From Paucibacter sp. KCTC 42545 (lineage in GTDB: Bacteria; Pseudomonadota; Gammaproteobacteria; Burkholderiales; Burkholderiaceae_C): 64,000 bases of DNA. Both the position numbers and the translations under genes were made by a program. The stretch lies in contig NZ_CP013692.1 in the NCBI RefSeq assembly GCF_001477625.1, positions 2,108,001 through 2,172,000 of the forward strand. Reading direction: 5' to 3'. The notes under the pieces are model-generated. The model was not told the origin of the DNA. It was given only the letters and a program-made list of their open reading frames with translations, and did not search any database. Below, piece after piece: positions 18,080-28,782 of the stretch (position 1 is its first letter; each line of letters begins with the position of its first letter).

Positions 18080-18709
18080 TTACTCTTTGGTGCCGAAGAT
18101 CTTGTCCCCGGCGTCACCCAAGCCCGGGATGATGTAGCCGTGCTCATCCAGGTGGCTGTCGATGGTGGCCGTCCAGCAGCGCACATCGGGGTGGGCGTCG
18201 TGCAAGGCCTTCACGCCTTCGGGCGCAGCCACCAGCACCAGGGCGCGGATGTCCTTGCAACCGCGGCGCTTGAGCAGGTCGATGGTGGCAATCATCGAGC
18301 CGCCGGTCGCCAGCATTGGGTCCACGATCAGCGCGGTGCGCTCATCCAACTGACCCACAAAGCGTTCGAAATAATGCACCGGCTGCAGCGTCTCATGGTT
18401 GCGGGCCAGACCCACAACGCTGATCTTGGCATTCGGGATCATGTCCAGCACACCGTCCAGCATGCCCAGACCGGCGCGCAGTATCGGCACCACGGTGACC
18501 TTGCGGCCAGCAATCTGGTCCACCTCGGTCGGGCCGCTCCAGCAGTCGATGGTGGTTTTTTCAAGCGGGAAGTCGGCCGTGGCCTCGTAGGCCAGCAAGC
18601 GGGCCACCTCGCCGGTGAGTTCGCGGAACTTCTTGGTCGAGATATCGTTCTCGCGCATCAAGCCGATCTTGTGTTTGACGAGCGGGTGTTGAACTTCAAT
18701 GACAGCCAT
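18080..18709 (-). CDS. upp: Uracil phosphoribosyltransferase
   Basis: A 209-residue enzyme making UMP from uracil and PRPP in pyrimidine salvage. The PRPP loop is [14 protein letters not shown], and the family C-terminal [16 protein letters not shown] is present at full length. The start [19 protein letters not shown] fits the family and discards an in-frame extension to 18787. It lies 20 bases downstream of rlmB on the same strand. Confidence 0.96.
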   Translation of the reverse strand: MAVIEVQHPLVKHKIGLMRENDISTKKFRELTGEVARLLAYEATADFPLEKTTIDCWSGPTEVDQIAGRKVTVVPILRAGLGMLDGVLDMIPNAKISVVGLARNHETLQPVHYFERFVGQLDERTALIVDPMLATGGSMIATIDLLKRRGCKDIRALVLVAAPEGVKALHDAHPDVRCWTATIDSHLDEHGYIIPGLGDAGDKIFGTKE

Positions 18710-18729
18710 GGTGTGAAACTCCTTCGCGC

Positions 18730-19488
18730 TTAGCTGTTTGTCTTCTTGGCGGCTGCGGCGCGTTGGCGCGCCACTTCGTACAGGCACACGCCTGCGGCCA
18801 CCGAGACATTGAGGCTTTCCACCCCACCGGCCATGGGGATGCGCACCAGCTCATCGCAAGTCTTGGCGGTCAGCTGACGCAGGCCGTCACCTTCGGCGCC
18901 CAGCACCAGGGCCACCGGGCGATTCAGGTCAAGGTCGTAAATCGACTTCTCGGCCTGGTCGGAAGTGCCCACCACCCAAATATCAAAGTCCTTCAGCTCA
19001 CCCAGGGTGCGGGCCAGATTGGTCACCATCACATAGGGCACAGTCTCGGCCGCGCCACTGGCCACCTTGGCCACGGTGGCGTTAAGGCCAACGGCATGGT
19101 CTTTGGGGGCCATCACGGCTTGGGCGCCGGCACCGTCGGCCACGCGCAGGCAGGCACCCAGATTGTGCGGATCGGTCACACCGTCCAGCACCAAGAGCAT
19201 AGGCATGCCCTGGATGTTGTCCATCACATCGTCAAAGGTATTGGCCAGAGCCACGGCCTGAACCTTGGCCACCACGCCTTGGTGGCGGGTGGTGCCGGCG
19301 ATCTTGGCGATGCGATCGTCGTCGCTTTCGATCAGCTTGGTGCCGCTGGATTTGACCCGCTCGATGAACTGCTTCATGCGCTGGTCGCGCCGCGTCGCAT
19401 CGACATGGATCTCGGAAATGGTGGTGGGATGCGTCTTCAGACGCACCGTGACGGCGTGGAAGCCGAACAGGATTTTGTTGGAACTCAT
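18730..19488 (-). CDS. rlmB: 23S rRNA 2'-O-ribose methyltransferase (SpoU/TrmH family)
   Basis: A 252-residue SPOUT methyltransferase that methylates a guanosine ribose in 23S rRNA. The N-terminal substrate-binding domain begins [12 protein letters not shown]. The three SpoU motifs are visible: [30 protein letters not shown] and [20 protein letters not shown] 19488 overlaps the stop of the upstream membrane-protein gene (ATGA). RlmB is the closest match; another SpoU-family rRNA methyltransferase is less likely. Confidence 0.9.
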   Translation of the reverse strand: MSSNKILFGFHAVTVRLKTHPTTISEIHVDATRRDQRMKQFIERVKSSGTKLIESDDDRIAKIAGTTRHQGVVAKVQAVALANTFDDVMDNIQGMPMLLVLDGVTDPHNLGACLRVADGAGAQAVMAPKDHAVGLNATVAKVASGAAETVPYVMVTNLARTLGELKDFDIWVVGTSDQAEKSIYDLDLNRPVALVLGAEGDGLRQLTAKTCDELVRIPMAGGVESLNVSVAAGVCLYEVARQRAAAAKKTNS

Positions 19489-20228
19489 GCCCGCATCGTA
19501 GCCGCTAGCATGAGCAATCCGATCAAGACCGGCTGATGGACCATGTAAAAACTCAATGACCATCGGCCCAAAACCGCCAGCGGGCGTGCGAATGCCGGCA
19601 GCGCGCCGGTCAGTAGCGCGGGGCGTGCGAGCAAAAGCCAACGACCCAGCACAAAGCCCCAGAGCATCACGCCCAGCCAGGGCAACACGGGCACATAGTC
19701 CTCGGTGATGGGCTTGTGGGTCACCAGGCCCAGCCAATTGGTCCAGCGGCTGTCAAAGAATTCATGTTGCAGCCACAGCGGCAGCAGCAAGGCCGCCAAG
19801 CCCAGCAACAGACCAGCCAGATTCGACAAGCGCGGCCCCGCCACGCGCAGCAGCAAAAGCATCACCGCCATGCCGTGCAGCACGCCAAAGCTGATGAAGC
19901 TGCGCGGATACATCAGGTAAGAACCCAGGCTCACCAACAAGGCACAACCCGCCACCTGCCCCCAGCGCCGCCAAAAACGCGGCCAGCTCAAGCCTTGATG
20001 AATGGCCAAGGCCTGGCCCATGCCGGCGCAGAGCAAAAACAGGCTGACGATGGCGGTGCGCTGGCCGGTCCAGACCGGGTCGCGATAAAAGTCCTGCCGA
20101 ATCCAGCCGTAGTGATTCAGATCGAAACAGAAATGAAAGACGGCCATCCAGACGATGGCCAGGCCGCGCAAGGCATCGAGTCGATCAAAGCGCATAGCGC
20201 GCATTACAGGGGCAGGCAAGGCAGTCAC
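19485..20228 (-). CDS. DUF1624-type integral membrane protein
   Basis: A 247-residue polytopic membrane protein beginning MRFDRLDALRGLAIVWMAVFHFCFDLNHYG, the hallmark of DUF1624 (heparan-alpha-glucosaminide acetyltransferase-like). It has about seven hydrophobic helices, and FYMVHQPVLIGLLML sits near the end. Relatives are acyltransferase-like, but no function is established for this branch. It is translationally coupled to rlmB, which probably reflects compact gene packing rather than a shared pathway. Confidence 0.82.
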   Translation of the reverse strand: MTALPAPVMRAMRFDRLDALRGLAIVWMAVFHFCFDLNHYGWIRQDFYRDPVWTGQRTAIVSLFLLCAGMGQALAIHQGLSWPRFWRRWGQVAGCALLVSLGSYLMYPRSFISFGVLHGMAVMLLLLRVAGPRLSNLAGLLLGLAALLLPLWLQHEFFDSRWTNWLGLVTHKPITEDYVPVLPWLGVMLWGFVLGRWLLLARPALLTGALPAFARPLAVLGRWSLSFYMVHQPVLIGLLMLAATMRA

Positions 20229-20359
20229 AGTTCAATTCGGCACAATGGCGGGACGCGGCGCGCCAGTCTATGTCAGCGGCGCAGCTCCGCCACTTGGATA
20301 GTCATTCATTGCCACTTCAGCGCCACTTGAATCAATTGCGCGCCACCTGAACCACCGCC

Positions 20360-21469
20360 ATGTCTCGTCAAAACAAAGCCGTTCTCTCCCTGGCTCTGCT
20401 GCTGTGTTTGAGCCTGCTGGGCTATAGCTGGCTGGCGCCGCAAAGCGCGCAAAGCAAGCCCCAAGCCGAGCCGCGCGCCGTGCAGCCCCGCGGGCCGCTG
20501 GATGCCACCGAGCAAAACCATGTGAATGTGTTCAAAAAGGTCTCGCCCTCGGTGGTGCACATCACCACCTTGGCGCGCACCCGGGACATGTTCTCCCTTC
20601 ACATCACCGAGCAGCCGCAAGGCACGGGCAGCGGCTTCATCTGGGACGAGGCCGGCCATGTGGTGACCAATTTCCACGTCATCCAGGGCGGCAGCTCGGC
20701 GGTGGTGATGCTGTCCAACGAGGCCAGCTACCCCGCCACCCTGGTGGGCGTGTTCCCCGACCGCGATCTGGCCGTTTTGCGCATTGACGCCCCCAAGGAG
20801 AAGCTGCAAGCCATTGCCATCGGCAGCAGCCGCGATTTGCAGGTCGGCCAATCGGTCTACGCCATCGGCAACCCCTTCGGCCTGGACCAGACCCTGACCC
20901 TAGGCATCGTCAGCGCCCTCAACCGCGAGATCGAATCGGTCACCCGCCGCATGATTCGAGGGGCGATTCAAACCGATGCGGCCATCAACCCAGGCAACTC
21001 GGGCGGGCCGCTGCTGGATTCAGCCGGGCGGCTGATCGGCGTCAACACCTCCATTTACAGCCCCAGCGGGGCCAGCGCGGGCATCGGCTTTGCGATTCCC
21101 GTCGATGAGGTGAATCGCATCGTGCCGCGGCTGATCCGCGATGGCCGCATCATCCGCCCTGCCCTGGGCGTGACCGCTGCGGCACCGAATGTGCATCAGG
21201 CGCTGAATCTGCCCAAGGGCGTGGCGCTGGTGCGCGTCAACCCCGGCAGCCCGGCGGCGAAGGCCGGCCTGCAGGTGTTTGCCCGTGAACGCAATGGCCG
21301 ACTGATCCAGGGTGATGTGATCACCGCCATCAACGATCAGCCGGTGCGTGATCTCGACGAGATGCTCAACCTGCTGGAGCAGCGCCAGGTCGGGGAGCGC
21401 ATCACGCTCACACTGTGGAATGAGGGCAAGACGCGCAAACAGGCGCTGCAGCTGGGCGAATCGGACTGA
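20360..21469 (+). CDS. HtrA/DegP-family serine protease with PDZ domain
   Basis: A 369-residue periplasmic protease. An N-terminal membrane anchor (residues 8-27) is followed by a trypsin-like domain with the catalytic triad: His in GHVVTNFHVIQGG, Asp in DRDLAVLRID and Ser in INPGNSGGPLLDSAG. A single C-terminal PDZ domain follows (LNLPKGVALVRVNPGSPAAKAGLQ). One PDZ and an anchor fit the DegS/HtrA-like branch rather than DegP with two PDZ domains. It probably acts in envelope protein quality control or stress signalling. Confidence 0.9.
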   Translation: MSRQNKAVLSLALLLCLSLLGYSWLAPQSAQSKPQAEPRAVQPRGPLDATEQNHVNVFKKVSPSVVHITTLARTRDMFSLHITEQPQGTGSGFIWDEAGHVVTNFHVIQGGSSAVVMLSNEASYPATLVGVFPDRDLAVLRIDAPKEKLQAIAIGSSRDLQVGQSVYAIGNPFGLDQTLTLGIVSALNREIESVTRRMIRGAIQTDAAINPGNSGGPLLDSAGRLIGVNTSIYSPSGASAGIGFAIPVDEVNRIVPRLIRDGRIIRPALGVTAAAPNVHQALNLPKGVALVRVNPGSPAAKAGLQVFARERNGRLIQGDVITAINDQPVRDLDEMLNLLEQRQVGERITLTLWNEGKTRKQALQLGESD

Positions 21470-21577
21470 AGCCGCCAAGCCGGCTCACTGTGCCCCGCTG
21501 CACAGCCAGAGTCGGCATTTTTGGCGCGGCTGTGATACCGTCAAAGCGCCGAGACTGAAGCGATAGGTAAGCGGCCC

Positions 21578-24286
21578 ATGAGTCTTGATTCGAATGGGGA
21601 CGCAGTCCTCGACAATCCAGCAGTTCGCCCACCCGCCTTTGCCGCCAAGCACTGGGCATGGGCCCACTGGGTCACCCTGCTGACCGCATTGACCGGCCTG
21701 TCCCTGTGCCTCGCCCTGGGGCTGGCTCGGCAGCAGCAACGCTTGGCCAGCGAACAAAGCCAGGTGCACGAAGCCCTCAGCGCCGTGCGCACCCGGCTCG
21801 AAGCAGTGGCCCAAGCCACCTTCGGCCCTACGCTGGCCCTGGAGGCCATGATTCAGCTGGACCACGGCATCAGCGCCGAGCGCTTCGATGCCCTCAGCCA
21901 GCGGGTGGTCAACCTGCTGCCCCAGGTGCGCAGCATCGTTGTCGCCCCCGACGATGTGGTGCGTTATGTCTACCCGCTTGACGGCAATGGGGCGGTGCTG
22001 GGCCTGCGCTACGCCAGCATCCCCTTGCAATACGCCCAGGTGCAACAGGCGCGCCAGCAAGGCCACCCATTGTTGGTGGGGCCGGTCAAGCTGGTGCAAG
22101 GGGGCGAAGGCATCATCCAACGCACACCGGTCTTCTTTGCCAGCCCGAACGGTCAGCCGCCGGCCTATTGGGGTGTGGTGTCGGTGGTGGCCGACCTGCC
22201 GCGCTTTGTGCAGGCTGCGGGTCTGAGCGATAACTCACCATTGCGCCTGGCGCTGTTTCAGTGGCGGGCCGACAGCCAGAGCCTCAGCGAGTTGATCTGG
22301 GGCGATGCCAGCCTCGCCAAAGAAGCCTTGGCGGTGACGCAATTTGTGCATTTACCTGGCGCCACCTGGGCCATCGCCGCTTATCCCAGGCATAGCCGCG
22401 CAGCGGCCAGCACCTGGTTGGACACCGAGATGATCGCCGGTTTGCTGGCCAGCGCTGTACTGTCCCTGCTGGCCGCCCTGCTGGTGCAACGCCGCCGGCA
22501 TCTGCAAACGCAAAACCTGGCGCTCAACCAATACATCCAGCAAATCCGCGATCAGCAATTGACGCTGCAAGCCACCGAGCAGCGCTTCCGTAGCCTGACC
22601 GAGATCTCCAGCGACTGGGTTTGGGAGCAAGACGCGGAGTTTCGCTTCGTCTACTACTCGCGTGAAAGCGACCCGGAGCTGCGCAAATACACCCCGACAT
22701 TGATTGGCCAAAAGCGCTGGGAAGGCCCGCAGGCTGGGGTCGACATTGACTGGACCGAGCACATTGCATTGCTGAAGCGCCACGAGCCCTTCCGGGACTT
22801 CGGCTATGGCCGGCGATTGGCCTCCGGGGAGATGCGCTACATCAGCATCTCCGGCTCGCCCATTTTTGATGCGCAAGGGCGTTTTACCGGCTACCGCGGC
22901 ACCGGCCGCGACATCACCGCAACCAAGAGCGCTGAGTTGGCTCTGCGCGCATCTGAAGCGGCGCTGAGCGCCGCCAAAGACCGTTTGCAGGCCGTGCTGG
23001 ACTCGGCCCGCGAGGTGGCCATCATCGTCACCGATATGGAGGGGCAAATCGAGCTCTTCAATCACGGCGCCCAATTGATGCTGGGCTATGCCGAAGACGA
23101 GATGCTGAACCGATGCATCAACCTGCTACACGGCGAAGAGGAGTTGCTGGCGCGCGGCGTGCAAATCATCCAAGAGGGCGGGCGCACGCTGATGCGGGTG
23201 GATCCGGCCTCAGTGCAGGCCTTCGACACCCAGACCAGCTTCTGGATCTTCGTCCGCAAAGATGGCGCGGAGCTGGAAGTCTCGCTGACCGTCAATCTGA
23301 TGCGCGAGCAAGACGGCAGCCTCAAAGGCTGGCTCTGCATTGCACGCGATGTCAGCGCCGAGCGTCAGGCGCAGCGTGCGTTGGTGACCTTGAATGCGGA
23401 ACTGGAAATGCGCGTGGACAAGCGCACGGCGGAGTTGCAGCAAGCCCTGGTCACCCTGCGCCAGGCGCAGGCCGAACTGATGCGCTCAGAAAAAATGGCC
23501 GCCTTGGGCTCATTGGTGGCGGGCATTGCGCATGAACTCAACACACCGCTGGGCAATTGCCTGACCACCGCCTCCACCCTGGAGAGCTTGACTCAGCAGG
23601 TCCGGCGCGATTTTGATGCCGGCCAGATTCGTCGCTCGGTGCTGGACGCCTACCTCGCCGATGCACAAACCGCCTGCGCCATCCTGCTGCGCAGCATGAG
23701 CACGGCGACCGAATTGGTGGCGCACTTCAAGCAGGTGTCGGTCGATCAGGCCACCGCGCAGCGGCGCAGCTTCACGCTGCAATCGCTGGTCAGCGATGTC
23801 TTGAGCCTGCTCGGGGCGCAATTGCGCAAGTCGCCGCTGCAAATCGAACAGCAGATCCAGCTGACTGAAGCCTTGGACAGCTACCCCGGCCCGCTCGGCC
23901 AGGTGCTGACCAATCTGGTCATGAACGCCATGATTCACGCCTTCGATCCGCCGACGGCCGAGCGCAAGGAAGGCGATGCCGAGGGCACGCCGGCGCCTGA
24001 ACAGCGCCTGCGCATCGAGGCAGAAATCGACCCGACGGACCCGGCCATGGTGATCCTCAGCGTGGTCGACAACGGCAAGGGCATGAGCGCCGACATCCGG
24101 CGCCGCGCCTTCGATCCCTTCTTCACCACCAAGATGGGCCAGGGCGGTACCGGCCTGGGCCTGAACATCGTCTACAACATCGTGACGGGCATCTTGGGCG
24201 GGCAGATCGAGCTGCAGAGCGAGCCAGGCGTGGGCAGCCGTTTTGTGATGCGCCTGCCCATCATGGCGCCGATGATGGCGCATTGA
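21578..24286 (+). CDS. Membrane sensor histidine kinase with CHASE and PAS domains
   Basis: A 902-residue kinase. Two transmembrane helices (about 30-50 and 285-307) flank a periplasmic CHASE domain (RSIVVAPDDVVRYVYPLDGN). Two PAS domains follow: TEISSDWVWEQDAEFRFVYY, ending in YRGTGRDIT, and VLDSAREVAIIVTDMEG. After a coiled coil come HisKA (EKMAALGSLVAGIAHELNTP, His acceptor) and HATPase_c (N box NLVMNAMIHAF, G1 VVDNGKGMS, F/G2 FDPFFTTKMGQGGTGLGL). No response regulator is adjacent, so it is an orphan kinase; the ligand is unknown. Confidence 0.92.
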   Translation: MSLDSNGDAVLDNPAVRPPAFAAKHWAWAHWVTLLTALTGLSLCLALGLARQQQRLASEQSQVHEALSAVRTRLEAVAQATFGPTLALEAMIQLDHGISAERFDALSQRVVNLLPQVRSIVVAPDDVVRYVYPLDGNGAVLGLRYASIPLQYAQVQQARQQGHPLLVGPVKLVQGGEGIIQRTPVFFASPNGQPPAYWGVVSVVADLPRFVQAAGLSDNSPLRLALFQWRADSQSLSELIWGDASLAKEALAVTQFVHLPGATWAIAAYPRHSRAAASTWLDTEMIAGLLASAVLSLLAALLVQRRRHLQTQNLALNQYIQQIRDQQLTLQATEQRFRSLTEISSDWVWEQDAEFRFVYYSRESDPELRKYTPTLIGQKRWEGPQAGVDIDWTEHIALLKRHEPFRDFGYGRRLASGEMRYISISGSPIFDAQGRFTGYRGTGRDITATKSAELALRASEAALSAAKDRLQAVLDSAREVAIIVTDMEGQIELFNHGAQLMLGYAEDEMLNRCINLLHGEEELLARGVQIIQEGGRTLMRVDPASVQAFDTQTSFWIFVRKDGAELEVSLTVNLMREQDGSLKGWLCIARDVSAERQAQRALVTLNAELEMRVDKRTAELQQALVTLRQAQAELMRSEKMAALGSLVAGIAHELNTPLGNCLTTASTLESLTQQVRRDFDAGQIRRSVLDAYLADAQTACAILLRSMSTATELVAHFKQVSVDQATAQRRSFTLQSLVSDVLSLLGAQLRKSPLQIEQQIQLTEALDSYPGPLGQVLTNLVMNAMIHAFDPPTAERKEGDAEGTPAPEQRLRIEAEIDPTDPAMVILSVVDNGKGMSADIRRRAFDPFFTTKMGQGGTGLGLNIVYNIVTGILGGQIELQSEPGVGSRFVMRLPIMAPMMAH

Positions 24287-24358
24287 TGAGGCATTGATGG
24301 CGTATTTGTGGCGCACTGAAGGGGCCGAGGCGCCCCTCCGATCAACAGCTCAGGCTAA

Positions 24359-27300
24359 TTAGCCGATCGCACGGCGCGCATTGCGGAACATGCGCATCCA
24401 GGGGCTCAGCTCGCCCGCGTCACCCGAGGTCCAGCTCATCTGCACATTGCGGAACACGCGCTCCGGGTGCGGCATCAGCACGGTGAAGCGGCCGTCTGCC
24501 GTGGTCACCGAGGTCAGGCCATCCGGGCTGCCGTTGGGGTTGAGCGGATAGACCTCGGTGGGCCGGCCAGCGTTGTCCACATAGCGCATGGCTCGCGCCA
24601 CCTTCGCCGCATTGCCGCGCTGCGAGAAGTCGGCAAAGCCCTCACCGTGGGCCACGGCGATGGGCAGCCGCGAACCCGCCATGCCTTGGAAGAACAGGCT
24701 GGGGCTTTCCAGCACTTCCACCATGGCCAGGCGGGCTTCGAACTGCTCGCTGCGGTTGCGGGTGAACTTGGGCCAGTCTTGGGCACCAGGAATGATGGGC
24801 GAGAGTGCCGCCATCATCTGGCAGCCATTGCAAACGCCCAGGGCAAAACTGTCTTGGCGGGCGAAGAAGGCCTTGAACTGCTCCGCCAACACCGGGTTGA
24901 ACATCACCGAGCGCGCCCAGCCCTCACCGGCACCCAGGGTGTCGCCGTAGCTGAAGCCGCCGCAGGCCACAAAGCCCTTGAACTCGGCCAGGCTGACCGC
25001 GCCCGCCTGCAAGTCACTCATGTGCACGTCGTAGGTGTCGAAGCCGGCCTTGGCCATGGCGTAGCTCATCTCGACGTGGGAGTTCACGCCCTGCTCGCGC
25101 AGGATGGCCAGCTTGGGCTTGGCACCCACATTGATGAAGGGCGCGGCCACATCTTCGCTGGGGTCGAAGCTTAAGTGCACATGGCGACCGGGGTCGGCCG
25201 CCAAGCCTGCTTGTTCATGCTCGCTCTGGGCGCAAGCCGGGTTGTCGCGCAGGCTGGCAATGCGCCAAGACACCTCGTCCCAGCTCTTGTGCAGGGCTTC
25301 CAGCGGCGCCGCAAACACCTTCTTGGCATCGCGCCAGACTTCCATCTGGCCATTGGCATTGGGCTTGCCAACCACATGGCTGCACTTGGACAGGCCATGC
25401 GCGCGCAGGGTCTGCAGCGCGCTGTCGCGCTCGCTCACCCGCACTTGCAGAACCACGCCCAGCTCTTCGCTGAACAAGGCCTTGAGTGTCAGCTCTTCGC
25501 GGCGTGCGCCGACCTGGCTGGCCCAGTTCTTGGAATCACCCACATCGGCACGGCTGTCACTGACGCCATCACCTTCGGTGACCAGCATGTCCACATTCAG
25601 GCTCACGCCGGTGTGGCCAGCAAAAGCCATTTCGCAGGCCGTGGCCCACAGGCCGCCGTCGCCACGGTCGTGGTAAGCCAGCAGCTTGCCTTCGGCGCGC
25701 AGCGCATTCACGGCGGTGACCAGATTCTTCAGCAAAGCGGCATCGTCCAGATCCGGCACGGCGCCGCCAAACTGGTTCAGGGCCTGTGCCAGGATGGAGC
25801 CACCCATGCGCTGCTTGCCCTGGCCGAGGTCAACCAGAATCAGGCAGGTGTCGCCCTGATCGCGGCGCAATTCAGGCGTCAGCGTGGCGCGCACATCGGC
25901 CACCGAGGCAAAGGCGGTGACGATCAGCGAGACCGGCGCGGTGACTTGCTGCACCTGGCCGTCATCCTTGGTCCAGCGCGTGCGCATGGACAAGGAATCC
26001 TTACCGACAGGAATCGAAATGCCCAAGGCCGGGCACAACTCCATGCCTACGGCATGGACGGTGTCGAACAGCGCGGCGTCCTCGCCCGGCTCGCCGCAAG
26101 CAGCCATCCAGTTGGCGCTGAGCTTGACGCGCGGCAGCTCAATCGGTGCGGACAGCAAATTGGTGATGGCTTCAGCCACGGCCATGCGTCCGGAGGCTGG
26201 GCCGTCGATGGCGGCCAGCGGCGTGCGTTCGCCCAGGGCAAAGGCTTCACCGGCGAAGCCCTTGAAGTCAGCCAGAGTGACGGCGCAATCCGCCACCGGC
26301 ACCTGCCAGGGGCCGACCATCTGGTCACGGCTATTGAGGCCGCCCACGCTGCGGTCACCGATGCTGATCAGGAAGCGCTTGGAGGCCACGGTAGGGTGGC
26401 GCAGCACGTCAAATGCGGCCTTCTCGAGGCTGGTGCCACTGAGGTCAAGCGTGCCGCCAGAACGGGCCAGGCGCGAGACCTCGCGGTGCATCTTGGGCGG
26501 CTTGCCCAGCAGCACGTCCATGGGCATATTGACGGCGAACTCGCTGTCCGTGCCCTTGGCCAGGCCGTCTTCCAGCACCAACTCGCGCTGCTCGGTGGTC
26601 ACACCCACCACGGCGAAGGGGCAACGCTCACGCTCGCACATGCTGCGGAACAGCTCCAGGCTGTCGGGCGCAATCGCCAGCACATAGCGCTCCTGGCTTT
26701 CGTTGCACCAGATTTCCTTGGGCGCCATGCCGCTTTCTTCCAGCGGCACTTTGCGCAGGTCGAACAAGGCGCCGCGATGGGCGTCATTGACCAACTCGGG
26801 GAAGGCGTTGGAGATGCCGCCGGCGCCGACATCGTGGATGGCCAGGATGGGGTTCTTGCCGCCCAGGCCCCAGCAATGGTTGATCACCTCTTGCGCGCGC
26901 CGCTCAATTTCGGGGTTACCGCGCTGCACCGAGTCAAAGTCCAGGTCCGCCGTGTTGGTGCCCGCCGCCATCGAACTGGCCGCGCTGCCACCCATGCCGA
27001 TGCGCATGCCGGGGCCACCCAGCTGAATCAGCAAGCTGCCGGCCGGGAATTCGATCTTTTCGCACTGGTCCGCACGGATCGCGCCCAGGCCGCCGGCGAT
27101 CATGATGGGCTTGTGATAGCCGCGCTGCACGCCGTCCACGTTTTGTTCGTAGACGCGGAAATAGCCGTTCAGATTGGAACGACCGAACTCGTTGTTGAAG
27201 GCCGCGCCACCGAGCGGGCCTTCGATCATGATTTGCAAAGCGCTGGCGATATGCGCGGGCTTGCCAACCGGGTTTTGCTCCCAGGGCTCGCTCAGGCCCG

Positions 27301-28369
27301 GCAGGTGCAAATTGGAGACCGAGAAGCCGGTCAAGCCCGACTTGGGCTTGGAGCCACGGCCGGTGGCGCCTTCGTCACGGATCTCACCGCCCGCGCCGGT
27401 AGAGGCACCAGGGAATGGCGAGATGGCGGTCGGGTGGTTGTGCGTCTCGACCTTCATCAGCACATGGGCCAACTCTTCGCGCGCCTGGTATTGCGGGGCG
27501 CGTTGGTCGCCGGCGGGCATCCAGCGCTCGATCAAATGGCCTTCCATCACCGAAGCGTTGTCAGAGTAGGCCTTGACGGTGTGCTGGGGGCTCAGCTTTT
27601 CGGTATTGCGGATCATGCCGAACAGGCTCAGCGGCTGATCCACGCCATCCACAGTGAACTTGGCATTGAAGATCTTGTGGCGGCAATGCTCCGAATTGGC
27701 CTGCGCAAACATCATCAACTCGACATCGCTGGGGTTGCGATTCAGAGTCTTGAAGGCGGCTTCCAGGTAGTCGATTTCATCGACCGACAAGGCCAGACCG
27801 AAGGTCACGTTGGCGGCTTCCAGTGCCGCCCTGCCCTGGCCCAACACGTCCACATGTTCAAGCGGCTGCGCTGCCTTTTCGTCGAACAGGTGGGCGGCGT
27901 CTTCACGCGCCAGCAGCACGCTTTCGGTCATGCGGTCATGCAGCAGCGCGGCGCAGGCGATCAGCTCCGCCTGGCTCAGCGTCTTGACGCCACCCAAGAG
28001 GCCGGACTTCAAAACGATGCGGTACTCAGTGACGCGCTCGACGCGGTGGATTTGGCTCAGGCCGCAGTTGTGGGCGATGTCGGTCGCCTTCGAGGCCCAG
28101 GGGCTGACGGTGCCCAAACGCGGGGCCACCACCACCAGGCTGCCCTCAGCGCCGCCCACATAGGCATCGCCGTAGTTCAGCAGCGCGGCCAACTTGGTGG
28201 CATCGCTCTCGGCCAGAGCCGCATCGCTCCAGACCCAATGCACATGGCGGGCGTGAACCGCCTTCACGCCTTCGTGGATGGCCTGCAATTGCGGCAGCAA
28301 GGCTTGGGAGCGGAACGCTGACAGAGCGTTGCCGCCCTCGAAAGAAAGCAGATGCTTATGAGTGGCCAT
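24359..28369 (-). CDS. purL: Phosphoribosylformylglycinamidine synthase
   Basis: A 1336-residue single-chain FGAM synthase, step four of purine biosynthesis: FGAR + Gln + ATP give FGAM. It has the proteobacterial long form: an N-terminal domain, a linker, two AIR-synthase-like halves ([30 protein letters not shown]) and a C-terminal glutamine amidotransferase with nucleophile Cys in [10 protein letters not shown] and His in VAHGEGFAD. Length and motif order are normal. It is convergent with the kinase gene across a 72-base gap. Confidence 0.97.
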   Translation of the reverse strand: MATHKHLLSFEGGNALSAFRSQALLPQLQAIHEGVKAVHARHVHWVWSDAALAESDATKLAALLNYGDAYVGGAEGSLVVVAPRLGTVSPWASKATDIAHNCGLSQIHRVERVTEYRIVLKSGLLGGVKTLSQAELIACAALLHDRMTESVLLAREDAAHLFDEKAAQPLEHVDVLGQGRAALEAANVTFGLALSVDEIDYLEAAFKTLNRNPSDVELMMFAQANSEHCRHKIFNAKFTVDGVDQPLSLFGMIRNTEKLSPQHTVKAYSDNASVMEGHLIERWMPAGDQRAPQYQAREELAHVLMKVETHNHPTAISPFPGASTGAGGEIRDEGATGRGSKPKSGLTGFSVSNLHLPGLSEPWEQNPVGKPAHIASALQIMIEGPLGGAAFNNEFGRSNLNGYFRVYEQNVDGVQRGYHKPIMIAGGLGAIRADQCEKIEFPAGSLLIQLGGPGMRIGMGGSAASSMAAGTNTADLDFDSVQRGNPEIERRAQEVINHCWGLGGKNPILAIHDVGAGGISNAFPELVNDAHRGALFDLRKVPLEESGMAPKEIWCNESQERYVLAIAPDSLELFRSMCERERCPFAVVGVTTEQRELVLEDGLAKGTDSEFAVNMPMDVLLGKPPKMHREVSRLARSGGTLDLSGTSLEKAAFDVLRHPTVASKRFLISIGDRSVGGLNSRDQMVGPWQVPVADCAVTLADFKGFAGEAFALGERTPLAAIDGPASGRMAVAEAITNLLSAPIELPRVKLSANWMAACGEPGEDAALFDTVHAVGMELCPALGISIPVGKDSLSMRTRWTKDDGQVQQVTAPVSLIVTAFASVADVRATLTPELRRDQGDTCLILVDLGQGKQRMGGSILAQALNQFGGAVPDLDDAALLKNLVTAVNALRAEGKLLAYHDRGDGGLWATACEMAFAGHTGVSLNVDMLVTEGDGVSDSRADVGDSKNWASQVGARREELTLKALFSEELGVVLQVRVSERDSALQTLRAHGLSKCSHVVGKPNANGQMEVWRDAKKVFAAPLEALHKSWDEVSWRIASLRDNPACAQSEHEQAGLAADPGRHVHLSFDPSEDVAAPFINVGAKPKLAILREQGVNSHVEMSYAMAKAGFDTYDVHMSDLQAGAVSLAEFKGFVACGGFSYGDTLGAGEGWARSVMFNPVLAEQFKAFFARQDSFALGVCNGCQMMAALSPIIPGAQDWPKFTRNRSEQFEARLAMVEVLESPSLFFQGMAGSRLPIAVAHGEGFADFSQRGNAAKVARAMRYVDNAGRPTEVYPLNPNGSPDGLTSVTTADGRFTVLMPHPERVFRNVQMSWTSGDAGELSPWMRMFRNARRAIG

Positions 28370-28782
28370 GGGGTCCCGGAGCTGGGTTGGCGCGCTGGGC
28401 TACAACGCTTTGATTGCAAAAATGAATACTGGCGGGGCCAAGGCGGCGGATTCAGCCATGCCTGGGCACCAAAACCCGGGATTTTACCGAGGACTGGCGG
28501 GCTTTCCGGCTCAAGGTCACAAACTTGCTGTCAGGCTGCTTCGCGCCCAGGCGCTGCACCGCTCAAGCCTGTGCGAATGCCGCTCAAGCGCGGTTTTCAA
28601 AATTTGTGACAAAGCGCACGCCGCGCCAGTTGCGTAAGGAGCATCTCGATACAAATCGCCTCCCCTGAGCTTGTGCGTATTCCGTACATTCAAGGCAGCG
28701 CCCCTCACACCCCCTCGTCGGCGGGCGCCCAGTGCCGCTGCCCGCAGCGGTGACTTTTCAGCAGTCCTTGAGGTCCTGGTCC
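28370..28782. other. Divergent intergenic region, no gene seen
   Basis: This 413-base gap lies between purL (minus) and the DUF5666 lipoprotein gene (plus), so it should contain both promoters. Short open frames here have poor codon use and no ribosome sites. I see no clear -35/-10 pair, tRNA-like fold or riboswitch core. An AT-rich stretch near 28595-28612 is the most promoter-like part. Confidence 0.5.

Noticed and set aside
24320..24337. Hairpin AGGGGC...GCCCCT between the kinase and purL genes
   Set aside because: Only 6 bp and no T run on either strand; too weak to call a terminator.
25175..28321. A 1048-codon open frame antisense to purL, and similar long frames antisense to acnB, sdhA, gltA and the ABC exporter
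   Set aside because: They mirror well-identified genes and have His/Gln/Ala-rich composition typical of shadows in high-GC DNA, with no family motifs or ribosome sites.
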